A stretch of DNA of 64,000 nt from a bacterium BMS3Bbin08 (GCA_002897775.1 BDTR01000051.1:1-64000); one strand, 5' to 3'. Shown: positions 26,501-35,324, numbered from the stretch's first letter. Made by a program: numbers and translations. The notes: generated by a model from the sequence alone, not told the origin.

Positions 26501-27716
26501 CTCCCGGGCTGTGACAGTTATCGCACACATCTGTCTCTGAAAGGTCGTAGTTCCCGTCTCCGTTACTGTCCGTCCCCGTCTTGAAATTAGGGAAGTTATT
26601 AATATCGTGGCAGGTATCGCAGTAGATACCCGGGCCCCTCAGATCGTCACTGTCTGTTTCAGTGTGGGTCGAATGGCTTTGATTTGTTCCCCTGCCCTGG
26701 CTTGCCGTAGCGCCGGCACTGTATGGAGCTGACATATCCGGGTCAAAATTGGTCCCGGCATCGTGGCCGTGGCATTCTATACAGCCGATGCCTGAACCCG
26801 AACTATGGGCAAAACCATCAACATGGCTATGGCAACTCGTACAGTCAGTGCCAACAACCGCTCCCATATTCGCATGTAACTGGTCAGACCCTGTGCCGTC
26901 GTTCCTGAAATGTGTTGTCTGTGTGTGACATACCTCGCACATTCCGTTGTATGTCACGTCACCGTCTGCAAATGAGTTAGTGCCCGCGGGCCTTAAGAAC
27001 TTCACTGCCTTCTCTATTGTCTCCGCGCAGACATATTCATTGGCCACTACCGAGCACGTGGCCCTGTCGGGTGTTTTTATTACGTCCCTGATGAGCTTGC
27101 CGTATATGACAGCGTAAGGGTCTCCGGGGTTTATGTCAGTTCCAACAGGCATTACCCCTTTTACGGTTATGGTATTAGCGTCGTTTTCTGTTATCAGATA
27201 GTTGTAGGAAAAAGGATAAACAAGGCTGGTGTCAGGGATCAAAAGCATACCCTGAAACCGGTTGGCTGTCCAGCCCGCTCCACTGTCGGTAAGCCGGCTG
27301 TATAAAGGGGTCGGCACTTCTTTTTCAACAGCGGTCGAGTTGCCGTTATAGATATATCCTTCGCTTCCGGATATCTTAAGCTGTTCCTGCCTGTGGGGAT
27401 CGTGACAGGTCTTACACTGTATCGACCAGTCGCCGTAGTCATCATCTGTCTGAAGGCTTGAATGTGTATTTTTATAAGGCGCCTCCAGGTTATCATGACA
27501 GCTCCAGCACAGAGTGTTGTAAGGAGTGTCATCGATATCCTGCGGTACGTGGGTTGCCCAGGCAGGCGGGGTTGTTCCATACACATAGTGACAGCTCAGG
27601 CACTGTATCCCATACCTGCTGTTATGCGGATAGTCCCTTTCCGCATATGCAAAAAAAGGGATCAGGCTTAAGCACAGAGCAAGAATCAGAACCCTTATGA
27701 GCAGTCTTTTACTCAT
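23574..27716 (-). CDS. multiheme c-type cytochrome with two LamG-like domains
   Basis: 1380 aa with a signal peptide (cut near residue 25). Residues about 39-690 hold twelve CxxCH heme sites plus one CNLSACH (CX4CH) site as the last. Then follows a beta-rich linker (about 690-850), a LamG/concanavalin-like domain (about 854-1060), an Ig-like linker and a second LamG-like domain (about 1185-1380). The layout fits a periplasmic or surface electron carrier that also binds a polymer, mineral or partner. It ends without a visible membrane anchor. Its start overlaps the stop of the 930-aa gene by 4 bp, so both are one transcript from the promoter near 30521. Confidence 0.85.
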   Translation of the reverse strand: MSKRLLIRVLILALCLSLIPFFAYAERDYPHNSRYGIQCLSCHYVYGTTPPAWATHVPQDIDDTPYNTLCWSCHDNLEAPYKNTHSSLQTDDDYGDWSIQCKTCHDPHRQEQLKISGSEGYIYNGNSTAVEKEVPTPLYSRLTDSGAGWTANRFQGMLLIPDTSLVYPFSYNYLITENDANTITVKGVMPVGTDINPGDPYAVIYGKLIRDVIKTPDRATCSVVANEYVCAETIEKAVKFLRPAGTNSFADGDVTYNGMCEVCHTQTTHFRNDGTGSDQLHANMGAVVGTDCTSCHSHVDGFAHSSGSGIGCIECHGHDAGTNFDPDMSAPYSAGATASQGRGTNQSHSTHTETDSDDLRGPGIYCDTCHDINNFPNFKTGTDSNGDGNYDLSETDVCDNCHSPGGAYDGVGDATIGAKNNWSAGAYSGSNLASGKEKWCAGCHDETPANDMQDGTGTVPAPNVIGDESGVYPYGTGWGYYRTGHGATASYPATGRAGADYGCLECHDSTITHIDHQHRTYTALSDNYRTGYRLSLVNGQEPMNIPTSDSCDVNSFRLCLQCHSDTDGMFCVQDPRAPETNYSDVDFYSGENLHGYHLSNVGSWWYSDWEGTNTSRLSCPTCHNVHGSPSPAMIRHGELISTPGTTDKVPGLSFYYTPKPPSDTTLANSTGGILFDDRNGSNTCNLSACHSDWSYTRTPVVLSLTDPSIASESEQMFMVGDPAAAASPLTIIESTDTLTITAANDIRIKIPAALDMTWDTGVSAPAMHVTGVGAVDPAVSYEDLDKTVVIDVSADFDFGNKLTVSGLQFAGFNSVSVPAGLELEVYNNGTTISTDDKYKAIASDPEGASLAFAVAYWKFDEGVNSVVYDETINNNDGTISGAVWTAGKTGSALSFDGTGSYVEVPDSDSLDLTASGSVELWTKKNSETDYMAYISKDSAYQLIDFTWPYYAHYGKLAVKWGSEPGQDGFNYDLYVQQNNIIPIDIWTHILFTYNGNYLRIYKNGLLLEEVPFVNDAAVNANPLRIGSRGDGSYYFDGAIDEVIIYNKALTASEVRARYGAHLSSAIASDASGSGVGIQAGDKVIIIFDGETDGAVIDAANIDTVLALDNGHLWKDGAGAIGSAVWSTTTYTNDTLTVTLSAGVSAPAIAQGDIMTLDGTIKDSLERIITESIDITGNFGLDLPSGVIAYYKLDEGSGSVANDETGYHDGTISGATWTTGKSGTALLFGGYGSYIFITQNIVVGENWTFETWFEAPLADVSNSHYLVVGNSDDWPYDSHVVVDQTSNHLGMRCYQHCGSPYFRDSGYDMSLLLPGWHHLAVTGYGSQQDYYIDGAYVGSTEKANKDIEYIASSWGSTIDEVVIYDRALSAVEILDRYNNPP

Positions 27717-30505
27717 TCAGCAGCCTCAAATCCCAGGCTGCCCGCGGCCACATTAGCTCCGTATTTTAACTTCATGGCCTTATACCGGGCAATCCTGCGG
27801 CCATACATATCATACACTTTTATTCTAGCCCTGCTGTTCTTGTGAGGTCCGCCTGCTGTTATTATCTCTGCCTTGCCGTCCGCGTTTATGTCCCCGGCTG
27901 CCACTTCTACTCCGTATCTTTTAGATACCCGTGCCCTGAACTTTAGAATGCTTGTCCCGTCACTTTCAAAGACCTCTACCCTGTCCCTGGCCTTTTTGTG
28001 CGGCCCAGGCCCGGTTATTATCTCGTCTATGCCGTCCCCGTTTATGTCCCCGCCGGCTATGGTCACGCTGTAGCCCCGCCTGCTCTGCACTATGAACTCT
28101 CCTTCAAACTCCGCGCTCCACTGCCCGGCCTCTGATGTGTCGATGCTCCACATCCTTACTTCTCCACTTGCCCCTGAGGCTGTGACAAGCTCTTTTGTCC
28201 CGTCTCCGTCTATGTCCGCGGCTGCCACTCTTACCCCGTACGCCGGATCATGGGCCAAAAGCTCCAGGCCGCTGTCTACCATCTGCTGCAATATCGGATC
28301 ATATGTGAATATCTTTACTTCTGCCGGGTTGCCAGGGCCTGTGCCTGCACCAACTATTACTTCATCCCTGCCGTCTCCGTCAAAGTCTGCTGAGGCTATG
28401 TTCGCTCCATATCCGTACTGGTTGGCTGTTATGCTTAAGTTGTCAAGCCTGTTGCCCAGCGCGTCAAATATGTTTATCTCCGCGGGGTTGCCAGGGCCTG
28501 CTCCGGGCGCTGTGATTATTTCGTCCACTCCGTCGGCGTTTATGTCCCCGGCTGCCACCTGCGCTCCGTAGTTGTAGGCGTGCGCTGTGAACTCCACCCC
28601 TTTGCTTGCGTCAGGGTGTATTATTTCGACTGTTCCGGGGTTGTGCCTGTTTGCTCCCGCACCGACTATTATGCTCTGCATAGGCGTCAACTGATACTCT
28701 TTCCTGTACAGTCCGCTGAAGGTTATGCTCCCCTCAGGCGCAAGTGTCTGCGCCGAGGCGCCCGGCTTTATATATCCAGGCGCTTCCGCGTACACTATCG
28801 CGTACGTGCCTGCCGGTGCGTCTGTTTTTGTCCACAGTGTACCGCTTCCTGTGTACGATGCAGCCCCGTTTATTGTAAATACCGCGCGCTCAAGGTTTGT
28901 CACGACGTTTATTGTGCCTTTTTGCTCTATGATCTCCAGTGTCACAGGCACTACCACCGGACTGCCTGCCGCTGCAGCGGCTGTCACTGTTATGCTGCTT
29001 AAGTAGGTGCCTTCTGCAAGTGTGGATATGTCCGGGCTTGCGTTTATTGTGTCAGGCGCTGTGCCTGCTGTGTTGTCGATTGACAGCCAGATGCTGCCTG
29101 ACTCTGCGCTCCAGTTCAGTGTGCCTGTGCCGGTGTTCTGCACTGAAAGGCTCTTTGTGCCGGGGTCTGATCCGTTTATTGATACAAATTCCAATGATAA
29201 CGGCGTCACTGACAGCTCGGGCGATGCTGTGACTTCAAGGCTTATTTGCACTGTCTCTGTTATCCCCGACTCTCCGACTACCTGTACTGCCGCTGTGTAA
29301 CTGCCCGCTGCAAGCCCTGCCAGGTTCACTCCTACTTCAAGCCCTGCTGTCTCTGCGGGCCCTGCGGGCACTGCTTCTTCAGGAAGTGTTATCCACGTAC
29401 TCCCGGTTGATGCGCTCCAGTTCAGTGTGCCTGTGCCGGTGTTTGTTATGTACACGCTCTGCGCCGCGGGCGCCTCTGCGCCTTCCTGCCCTTGAAATGC
29501 CAGTGAAAGCGGCTCTACCTGCATCTGCTCATACGGCTGCAGCCCGTATATGTCCACTCTCGTGGCGTTCAGTGACGCTATAAACAGCCTGTTGCTCCTG
29601 CCAAGCGCTATGCCAAGCGGGGTCCTCATCGGCACGGCCAGGTCGTATATTGTCCCAAGCGATGCCCCGTCCCCGTCAAATACATGCGCCACTCCCTGGG
29701 CCGAGTCGGTCACGTATATCCTGCCCGCTTCATCCACTGCCACTCCCTTGGGCTTTAGCATCTTCCCTGTGCCGGTCCCGTATTCGCCAAAGCTCCTGTC
29801 AGGCAGTTTTGGATCGATTGCAGGGTTAAGCAGGTCTGACAGGCTGAACACCTGTACCCTCGCGCCTCTGTATGTCCCGCTCCATGACTTGATAAGCTGA
29901 AGGTCCGCTACTATCAGCTCGCCCCTTGCCCGGTCTATTGTGATGGCTGTGGGATAGTTGAATCTGCCGTCAGGCGTAGGCACTGCCGCGCTGGGCCCTC
30001 CAAATGAGAAGCTGTACGTGCCGTCAGGGTCATACACGTTTATGTCGTTGTAGTCGCTGTCCGCGACGTAGATGTTTCCGTCCGCGTCTACTGCTATTGC
30101 TGAGGGCTTTTCAAACTCGCCGTTGCCAACACCAAGCTTGAACAGAAAGTTCAGCTCCGCGTCATATACTTCAACGTTTTTTCTGTCGCTGCTGCCCACC
30201 AACACCCTGCCGTCCGCGTCAACAGCAATACTTATCGGGTTGCTAAGGCCTGGCAGTATGTCGATGTGCTCCCCGCCAGGGCTGTAGATCAAAACCCTGT
30301 TGTTCACCGGCTCTGCTACGTAGAGGTTCTCATACGCGTCCAGCGCTATTGCCGCCGGAGCGTTCAGGCTCTCGGTCACTGCCCCAAGCCTCTCGTATTC
30401 AGGCATGGCCGCGGCGGCTGAAGTGACAAAAACAGAGAACAAAAGCAGGACAGCAGCGATCATGATCGCGCCTTGTCTCGTCATATGTATCACAATGTGT
30501 TTCAT
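27713..30505 (-). CDS. secreted NHL / BACON / PEGA / FG-GAP repeat protein
   Basis: 930 aa. An N-terminal signal peptide ends near AAAAMPEY. Next come NHL beta-propeller repeats (about 40-330), two BACON-like domains with the shared NTGTGTLNWSA word (about 340-530), a PEGA-like domain (about 535-610) and five FG-GAP/VCBS repeats with DINADG or DxDGDG calcium loops (about 620-925). This is a mosaic of protein- and sugar-binding surface domains. Start may be the ATG at 30505, 30484 or 30463; only the last has an AAGG site. Directly followed by the 13-heme cytochrome, it may act as its scaffold or anchor (inference). Confidence 0.8.
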   Translation of the reverse strand: MKHIVIHMTRQGAIMIAAVLLLFSVFVTSAAAAMPEYERLGAVTESLNAPAAIALDAYENLYVAEPVNNRVLIYSPGGEHIDILPGLSNPISIAVDADGRVLVGSSDRKNVEVYDAELNFLFKLGVGNGEFEKPSAIAVDADGNIYVADSDYNDINVYDPDGTYSFSFGGPSAAVPTPDGRFNYPTAITIDRARGELIVADLQLIKSWSGTYRGARVQVFSLSDLLNPAIDPKLPDRSFGEYGTGTGKMLKPKGVAVDEAGRIYVTDSAQGVAHVFDGDGASLGTIYDLAVPMRTPLGIALGRSNRLFIASLNATRVDIYGLQPYEQMQVEPLSLAFQGQEGAEAPAAQSVYITNTGTGTLNWSASTGSTWITLPEEAVPAGPAETAGLEVGVNLAGLAAGSYTAAVQVVGESGITETVQISLEVTASPELSVTPLSLEFVSINGSDPGTKSLSVQNTGTGTLNWSAESGSIWLSIDNTAGTAPDTINASPDISTLAEGTYLSSITVTAAAAAGSPVVVPVTLEIIEQKGTINVVTNLERAVFTINGAASYTGSGTLWTKTDAPAGTYAIVYAEAPGYIKPGASAQTLAPEGSITFSGLYRKEYQLTPMQSIIVGAGANRHNPGTVEIIHPDASKGVEFTAHAYNYGAQVAAGDINADGVDEIITAPGAGPGNPAEINIFDALGNRLDNLSITANQYGYGANIASADFDGDGRDEVIVGAGTGPGNPAEVKIFTYDPILQQMVDSGLELLAHDPAYGVRVAAADIDGDGTKELVTASGASGEVRMWSIDTSEAGQWSAEFEGEFIVQSRRGYSVTIAGGDINGDGIDEIITGPGPHKKARDRVEVFESDGTSILKFRARVSKRYGVEVAAGDINADGKAEIITAGGPHKNSRARIKVYDMYGRRIARYKAMKLKYGANVAAGSLGFEAAE

Positions 30506-30520
30506 TTCATTACAATTATA

Positions 30521-30537
30521 TGCAAAAATAATACCAA
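30521..30537 (-). promoter_or_regulatory. sigma-54-like promoter of the NHL/cytochrome unit
   Basis: Minus-strand TTGGTATTATTTTTGCA has GG and GC 12 bp apart, as in -24/-12 sigma-54 promoters. Predicted transcription start is near 30510, so the start codon is likely one of the downstream ATGs (30484 or 30463). Confidence 0.45.
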
Positions 30538-30921
30538 AAAAAATTACAATTAAAATAGGTACTTACATATATATACATATTCGGCTATGAGCCAAATCAC
30601 CCTGTTTTGAGTTATTTCCCTCGATTTCCATAGTGTTCCGAAGTCCCGCCCGTATTATACGGATAGACATATTCACATCTGCCACTCTTAATATTTAGCT
30701 TATCAGAAAAAAACCCCTAATGTAAATCCCGTTAATATCCGAGATGGTGCCTATGCTAAATATTTGAGCACTAAATGATAATTTCTTGAGCTATTTCACC
30801 CAATTCCTACTGGTAAAAAAATAAGATTGATATTTCAGTGTTTTTTTTATAAAGTAGATTACCCCTGATTTACCGGCGGTTTTATGCGGCCGCTTGGTCA
30901 AATGTTCAAGAGTTGCTGTGT
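30538..30921. other. intergenic regulatory region between divergent cytochrome genes
   Basis: No gene is seen in 30506-30975. The sequence is A/T-rich. ATATTTAGC at 30691-30699 and its exact reverse complement GCTAAATAT at 30755-30763 form an interrupted inverted repeat that extends with few mismatches. Such spaced sites 160-230 bp from the sigma-54 promoters could be activator binding sites. Confidence 0.35.
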
Positions 30922-30938
30922 TTGGCCTGAAACTTGCT
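30922..30938 (+). promoter_or_regulatory. sigma-54 promoter of the pentaheme cytochrome gene
   Basis: TTGGCCTGAAACTTGCT matches the consensus yTGGCacg-N4-TTGCw, with GG at 30924-30925 and GC at 30936-30937, exactly 12 bp apart. Transcription would begin near 30948. An AAGGA ribosome site follows and the ATG is at 30976. Confidence 0.7.
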
Positions 30939-30975
30939 TGACATATTGGCGGTTTAATACCACATAAGGACAGCT

Positions 30976-31740
30976 ATGAAAAAGCTATTCACATTGATCC
31001 TGTTCGCAACACTGGCAATGGCTGCGTTTGCTTACAGCGCCAGTATCGTAAACTCCAGGCACGACCTTACAAAGGTCCGCGCCACGCACGACAGCTTTGG
31101 TTATGGAAATTTACATTTGAACGACTATGGAGAGGTATGCGTCTACTGTCATACCCCTCATGGCGGCAGTACTGACGCTCCGCTATGGAACAGAAATACA
31201 CCGGCAGGGTCTTATCAGGTTTACAACTCAAGCGCCACGATGGACACAACAGTGCCCGGCATGCCTAATGCCATATCACTGGCGTGTTTAAGCTGTCATG
31301 ACGGAACGATCGCGGTTGACTCAATAATAAACGCGCCGGGAAGCGGGGCAAACCTGACAGGCCCGTGGCCTAACGGGATGTCAGAGACACTTTTTAACAG
31401 CCACGCGAAAATGGAGGCTACCTCGGGTCAGTGGGGTCAGTCCTGCGGTGTATGTCATGATGCTGACGGAGGCCCCGGAGATGGAGAGCATGACGGCACT
31501 GCCACTTATTTAACAACAAATCTTTCTGACGACCACCCTATCTCAATGTCCTATCCAACACCTGCGCAAGACCCGAACTTTAAAACAACCTCTGATGTTG
31601 CTTCAGCCGGACTGAGGCTGTTCAGCAGTGATACTGTTGAGTGCCCGACGTGTCATGACGTCCATGACCCGGCAATCACACCTTTCCTGAGAATATCCAA
31701 TTCAGGAAGCGCTCTTTGCACTGCCTGCCACATTAAATAG
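30976..31740 (+). CDS. pentaheme c-type cytochrome
   Basis: 254 aa with a signal peptide (cut after about residue 22). Five CxxCH sites: CVYCH, CLSCH, CGVCH, CPTCH and CTACH, in the paired style of doubled-CxxCH cytochromes. Expected in the periplasm. It is transcribed away from the 13-heme locus and has a strong sigma-54 promoter, so it probably serves in the same electron pathway. Confidence 0.9.
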   Translation: MKKLFTLILFATLAMAAFAYSASIVNSRHDLTKVRATHDSFGYGNLHLNDYGEVCVYCHTPHGGSTDAPLWNRNTPAGSYQVYNSSATMDTTVPGMPNAISLACLSCHDGTIAVDSIINAPGSGANLTGPWPNGMSETLFNSHAKMEATSGQWGQSCGVCHDADGGPGDGEHDGTATYLTTNLSDDHPISMSYPTPAQDPNFKTTSDVASAGLRLFSSDTVECPTCHDVHDPAITPFLRISNSGSALCTACHIK

Positions 31741-31763
31741 ATATCTCCTGAGAGCTGACGATA

Positions 31764-32417
31764 TTATTTATCTTTCCCAAGCTTTTTCCTGATCTCCTCA
31801 AGTCTTGCCCTGGCGTTTACATTGCCGCTCATCCCCGGAAAGAGCTTCATCATAAGCCTGTAACCATCTTCAGCGTCCTTAAGCCTGCCCAGGTTAAAAT
31901 TTGCTTCTGAGTACATATATATCAATGCCGGCCGCCGCTGCAGGCTGTTGCTGATATACTGCTTAAAGATCGGGGCCGTGAGGTTCAAAAGCCTGCCCCA
32001 CTCGGCATTTAGATAATAGCTTTTGGCGATCGTCTCTTCTATGAAACCCCTCAGCACAGAACCAGGGTATTTCCCCCTGAACTGTTTATAAAGGCCTTCG
32101 GCCTTTGCGTAAGACGGGGGTGAATACTCGCGCAGATATATTTCTACCAGTTTCAGGTAGCTTTCCTGCGCAAGGGCCGCGTCAGGATAATAGTCGATGA
32201 TCTCCATGTATATTTTTTCCATCTCCGGCAGTACAGCCTGCCTGTCCCTGGATGAACCGCTGATCTCCAGGATATCTGTAAAACTTTCAAGCGCCCGGCT
32301 CTCCTGCTCGGACACAGGCAGTGCTTTTTCAGGAGGTTCAGCCCTTTTCTCTACCGGCGCTGCCGCGCAGGACGAAAGAAGGATCAAAACAGCGATATTA
32401 ATAATGACTCTTTTCAT
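31764..32417 (-). CDS. outer-membrane-type lipoprotein with TPR-like helices
   Basis: 217 aa from the ATG at 32417, which has AAAGGA upstream. A lipoprotein signal ends in LLSSC with Cys as the lipidated residue, followed by Ala. The mature part is all helical, with segments like tetratricopeptide repeats (KAEGLYKQFRGKYPG, LGRLKDAEDGYRLMMKLFPG). It resembles YfiO/BamD-like or Tol-Pal-type accessory lipoproteins only in general layout. It converges on the pentaheme gene. Confidence 0.75.
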   Translation of the reverse strand: MKRVIINIAVLILLSSCAAAPVEKRAEPPEKALPVSEQESRALESFTDILEISGSSRDRQAVLPEMEKIYMEIIDYYPDAALAQESYLKLVEIYLREYSPPSYAKAEGLYKQFRGKYPGSVLRGFIEETIAKSYYLNAEWGRLLNLTAPIFKQYISNSLQRRPALIYMYSEANFNLGRLKDAEDGYRLMMKLFPGMSGNVNARARLEEIRKKLGKDK

Positions 32418-32500
32418 AAGTCCTTTATACGGATAACATATCATAAACACATCTGTTAAACAATTTCAAACACTGTCAAAAAGCGGTAAGCAGCCCGTTA

Positions 32501-33088
32501 TCAGAACACGTACTTGACCACTATGAAGCCCAGGATCAGAAGAACAAAGAACACTATCGTCAAAAGATTAAAGTATTTATCTATGAACTTCCTTATCGGC
32601 GGCCCGAACCGGTAAATAAGAGCTGCAACAAGAAAAAATCTTCCGGCCCTGCCTGCTAATGAAGCCAGAACAAAGATCACGAAATTTATTTTAAAGGCGC
32701 CGGCTGAAATGGTAAATACCTTGTACGGCACAGGTGTGAACCCGGCGATGCTGACCGCCCACGCGTCATATCTCATATATAGTTCCTGGATATATTCATA
32801 CTTGTCCATTACACCGTAGAATTCAAGAATAGGCGTGCCGATCAGGTCCATCAGGCCATAGCCTATAAAATACCCGGCGACTCCGCCCAGGACAGACCCG
32901 GCAGTACACACAGCAGCATACCTGAAAGACTTTGACGGGATCGACAGAGCCAGCGTGATAAGAAGCACGTCAGGGGGGATCGGGAAAAAAGATGATTCTG
33001 CAAAAGCCAGCAGGAACAGGGCCGGCATTGCATTAGGTGTTTCAGCCCAATGCAGTACCCAGTCATAGAGTTTTTTTAAGAAGTTCAC
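32501..33088 (-). CDS. VTT/DedA-like membrane protein (YqaA type)
   Basis: 195 aa with the VTT (SNARE-associated Golgi) pattern: FAESSFFPIPPDVLLI near residue 30, then GYFIGYGLMDLIG and the conserved AGFTPVPYKVFTISAGAF. DedA-related proteins are lipid scramblases or flippases or depend on the proton gradient. Follows the TPR gene by 9 bp on the same strand. Confidence 0.85.
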   Translation of the reverse strand: MNFLKKLYDWVLHWAETPNAMPALFLLAFAESSFFPIPPDVLLITLALSIPSKSFRYAAVCTAGSVLGGVAGYFIGYGLMDLIGTPILEFYGVMDKYEYIQELYMRYDAWAVSIAGFTPVPYKVFTISAGAFKINFVIFVLASLAGRAGRFFLVAALIYRFGPPIRKFIDKYFNLLTIVFFVLLILGFIVVKYVF

Positions 33089-33097
33089 CCGGGTAGC

Positions 33098-33565
33098 TTA
33101 CCTCAATCCCAGCCTGCTTAAAATAAGACCAAGGTATTTATTTAAAAAGTGGTCCCGCGGAAGGGAAGGTATGACGGGTTTCTTTCTTAAACCCAGGGTC
33201 TGAAGTTCTGCTATTATCTCGGGGTTCTTCTCTATCTTTAATCCTTCGCGAAAGATCTCTGTAGCTTTGAGCCTGAGGCCGCACCTGAGATAGACCCTGC
33301 CGAGGTTCAAATGGTTATAGGTCTTTTGAGGCTCTTCCTTAAGGGTCTTCCGGCAAAGACTGATGGCCTCCTTGACAGCCCCCCTCTCATAAGCAATGCA
33401 AACACCATGAAATGACCTGTATTTTGGGTTGTCAGGATCGATATTAAGTGCCTTCTCACACAGCGCAAGGGCCTTCAAAGACCCGCCGGCCTTATAAGCA
33501 TCCTGGGCACTGTCGTACAGTTCTTCAGCTTCCTCTGGCAACTTATTAACCCTTTTTTCAGGCAC
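33098..33565 (-). CDS. TPR repeat protein
   Basis: 155 aa, with three to four tetratricopeptide repeats: residues about 9-43 (YDSAQDAYKAGGSLKALALC), 44-77 and 78-112 (NHLNLGRVYLRCGLRLKATE). No signal peptide or enzyme domain. TPR proteins hold protein partners together. It is the first gene of a pair with the VTT gene. Confidence 0.8.
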   Translation of the reverse strand: MPEKRVNKLPEEAEELYDSAQDAYKAGGSLKALALCEKALNIDPDNPKYRSFHGVCIAYERGAVKEAISLCRKTLKEEPQKTYNHLNLGRVYLRCGLRLKATEIFREGLKIEKNPEIIAELQTLGLRKKPVIPSLPRDHFLNKYLGLILSRLGLR

Positions 33566-33640
33566 ATCAATATTTTATATGAAAATCATTATCTAAATAT
33601 ACAAAAAAATGAGTTTGAAGCACCACAACCGTCAAAGAAA

Positions 33641-33680
33641 CAAAAAAATGGCGTCTCGAAAGATCGGGACGCCATTTTTG
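33641..33680 (-). terminator. rho-independent terminator after the zinc-ribbon gene
   Basis: AAAAATGGCGTC and GACGCCATTTTT form a 12-bp stem; on the minus strand it is followed by seven T. The T-run on the plus side makes it bidirectional. Confidence 0.85.
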
Positions 33681-33717
33681 TCAGGCTAAACTGCCTAACC
33701 AATCTTCATCGGGGTGA

Positions 33718-33876
33718 TCAGCCGCCGCCGCTGCTTAAAAACCCTATGAAGAAATCGAAAAAACCTGTTTTTCTTACATCCGTGCTGCCGCAGTGTGGAC
33801 AGACACCATCATCTGTCTCACACCCTGAAGCAGATAAAAGATCAAATTCCTTTTTGCACTTTTGACACCTGTACAT
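33718..33876 (-). CDS. 52-aa zinc-ribbon protein (FmdB-like)
   Basis: Start ATG at 33876 with AAGGA about 6 bases upstream; another ATG at 33882 has the site too close. The product starts MYRCQKCKKEF and has a second pair CPHC near residue 31, a C4 zinc ribbon like FmdB-family proteins, then a hydrophobic FFDFFIGFL tail and Ser/Gly end. Regulatory or structural role, unknown. A strong terminator follows it. Confidence 0.75.
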   Translation of the reverse strand: MYRCQKCKKEFDLLSASGCETDDGVCPHCGSTDVRKTGFFDFFIGFLSSGGG

Positions 33877-34322
33877 ATACATCCTTAGCAGTAACTGTTA
33901 TTGCAGGTACGCTGGAAAGTGGTATTTATATGATAGCAGTTTTCGCGGGCGGCGTCCACAAAAAAATAATCAGCAAAAATCACTTTATTCACTTATAAAA
34001 CAGGGACACATCTTGTTTTATTTTAAGCGCATGTCTGCTTTTTTCATTTAAATATAAGGAGTTTGGTGAGGTATAACTTTACCCCGTTAGAAAGAAAGCC
34101 TTCGATGAAATTGGAGGTTAAAAGATCCGTCGCAGTTGGTTGTCTAAAGCCACCGACACGCGACACCTTTTTTCACGGGGTTTAGTTTAGAAGAGATACC
34201 ATTCGGCCTGAAAATAAAAAAGGTGCTGATACTTATTTAGTGTTCTCTGCAGCTACACTGCATCAAACCCGAATGGAAGGACTAAAACATATCATTACAT
34301 TCGTTCGCTGGAAGCTCACTAT
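33877..34322. other. 446-bp stretch without a gene
   Basis: I see no convincing frame, tRNA or known riboswitch pattern. CCCCGT at 34082-34087 and ACGGGG at 34175-34180 bracket about 90 bp, the same boundary words as the hairpin at 11683, which suggests an old repeat. The rest is A/T-rich leader sequence of the zinc-ribbon gene. Confidence 0.4.
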
Positions 34323-35309
34323 TCATTTAAGGCCTATCGACTCTCTGACCATATTCATGGTACTGCCTGCCACCTTTTTCGCCTTTTTAGTGCCTTCATT
34401 AATAATATCATCAATAAGCCCTGGCTTTTCCAGAAGATCCTTGCGTCTATCCCATATAGGTTCTAATATGCTGAAGAGGTTTTTTATCAACACTTTTTTG
34501 CAGTCAATACACCCTATTCCCGCAGTGCGGCATCCTTCCGCGACCTCTGCCTGTTCTTCTTTTGTTGAGAATATCCTGTGTAGTTGAAAAACAGGGGAAA
34601 GATCAGGATCTCCCGGATCAGTCCGCTTGACCCTTTGAGGGTCTGTTACCATTGTCTTTACCTTCTGCTCAACCTCTGCGGGTGAATCCGAAAGATATAT
34701 GCAGTTGTCATATGATTTACTCATCTTTCTGCCGTCAACACCCGGCACCTTTGGAAACTCCGTCAAAAGTTCCTCAGGCTCAGGAAACACATTCCCATAG
34801 AAATGATTAAACCTCCTGCATATCTCACGCGAGATCTCAAGATGAGCCATTTGATCACCGCCTACAGGCACCAGGTCAGCCTTGTACATTAAGATGTCTG
34901 AGGCCTGAAGCACAGGATATCCGAGAAAGCCGTATGTTCTGAGGTCTTTATCCTTTACTTCCTGCTGCTTCTCTTTATAAGCAGGCACACGCTCGAGCCA
35001 GCCCAAAGGAACGATCATTGACAGTAAAAGGTGGAGTTCAGCATGTTCCGGAACATGCGACTGTATAAATATCGTGGACTTTTCAGGTTCAATTCCTGCC
35101 GCGAGCCAGTTGACAAGCATGTCCTTTATATAATCCTGCAGACGTGACGGGTCGGAATACTGGGTCGTAAGTGCATGCCAGTCAACAACAACGTAAAAAC
35201 ACTCATATTTATCCTGCAGTCTTACCCAGTTTTGAAGGGCGCCGACCAGATTACCTACGTGGAGGTATCCGCTTGGCTGCATGCCGCTCAGGACTCTTTT
35301 TCCAGACAT
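34323..35309 (-). CDS. trpS: tryptophanyl-tRNA synthetase
   Basis: 328 aa, normal family length. Class I aminoacyl-tRNA synthetase with the HIGH-type motif in PSGYLHVGN (residues about 12-20) and KMSKS-type loop GRKMSKSYDN (about 193-202). It charges tRNA-Trp. It lies 15 bp behind the M50 peptidase gene on the same strand. Confidence 0.96.
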   Translation of the reverse strand: MSGKRVLSGMQPSGYLHVGNLVGALQNWVRLQDKYECFYVVVDWHALTTQYSDPSRLQDYIKDMLVNWLAAGIEPEKSTIFIQSHVPEHAELHLLLSMIVPLGWLERVPAYKEKQQEVKDKDLRTYGFLGYPVLQASDILMYKADLVPVGGDQMAHLEISREICRRFNHFYGNVFPEPEELLTEFPKVPGVDGRKMSKSYDNCIYLSDSPAEVEQKVKTMVTDPQRVKRTDPGDPDLSPVFQLHRIFSTKEEQAEVAEGCRTAGIGCIDCKKVLIKNLFSILEPIWDRRKDLLEKPGLIDDIINEGTKKAKKVAGSTMNMVRESIGLK

Positions 35310-35324
35310 AATCCGATCACCCCT

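Noticed and set aside
30938-30958. Sigma-70 promoter TTGACA/TTTAAT upstream of the pentaheme gene
   Set aside because: The spacer would be only 9 bp; the sigma-54 element fits far better.
33877-34322. Riboswitch or structured leader
   Set aside because: No known riboswitch core was recognised and the only pairing is a distant CCCCGT/ACGGGG.
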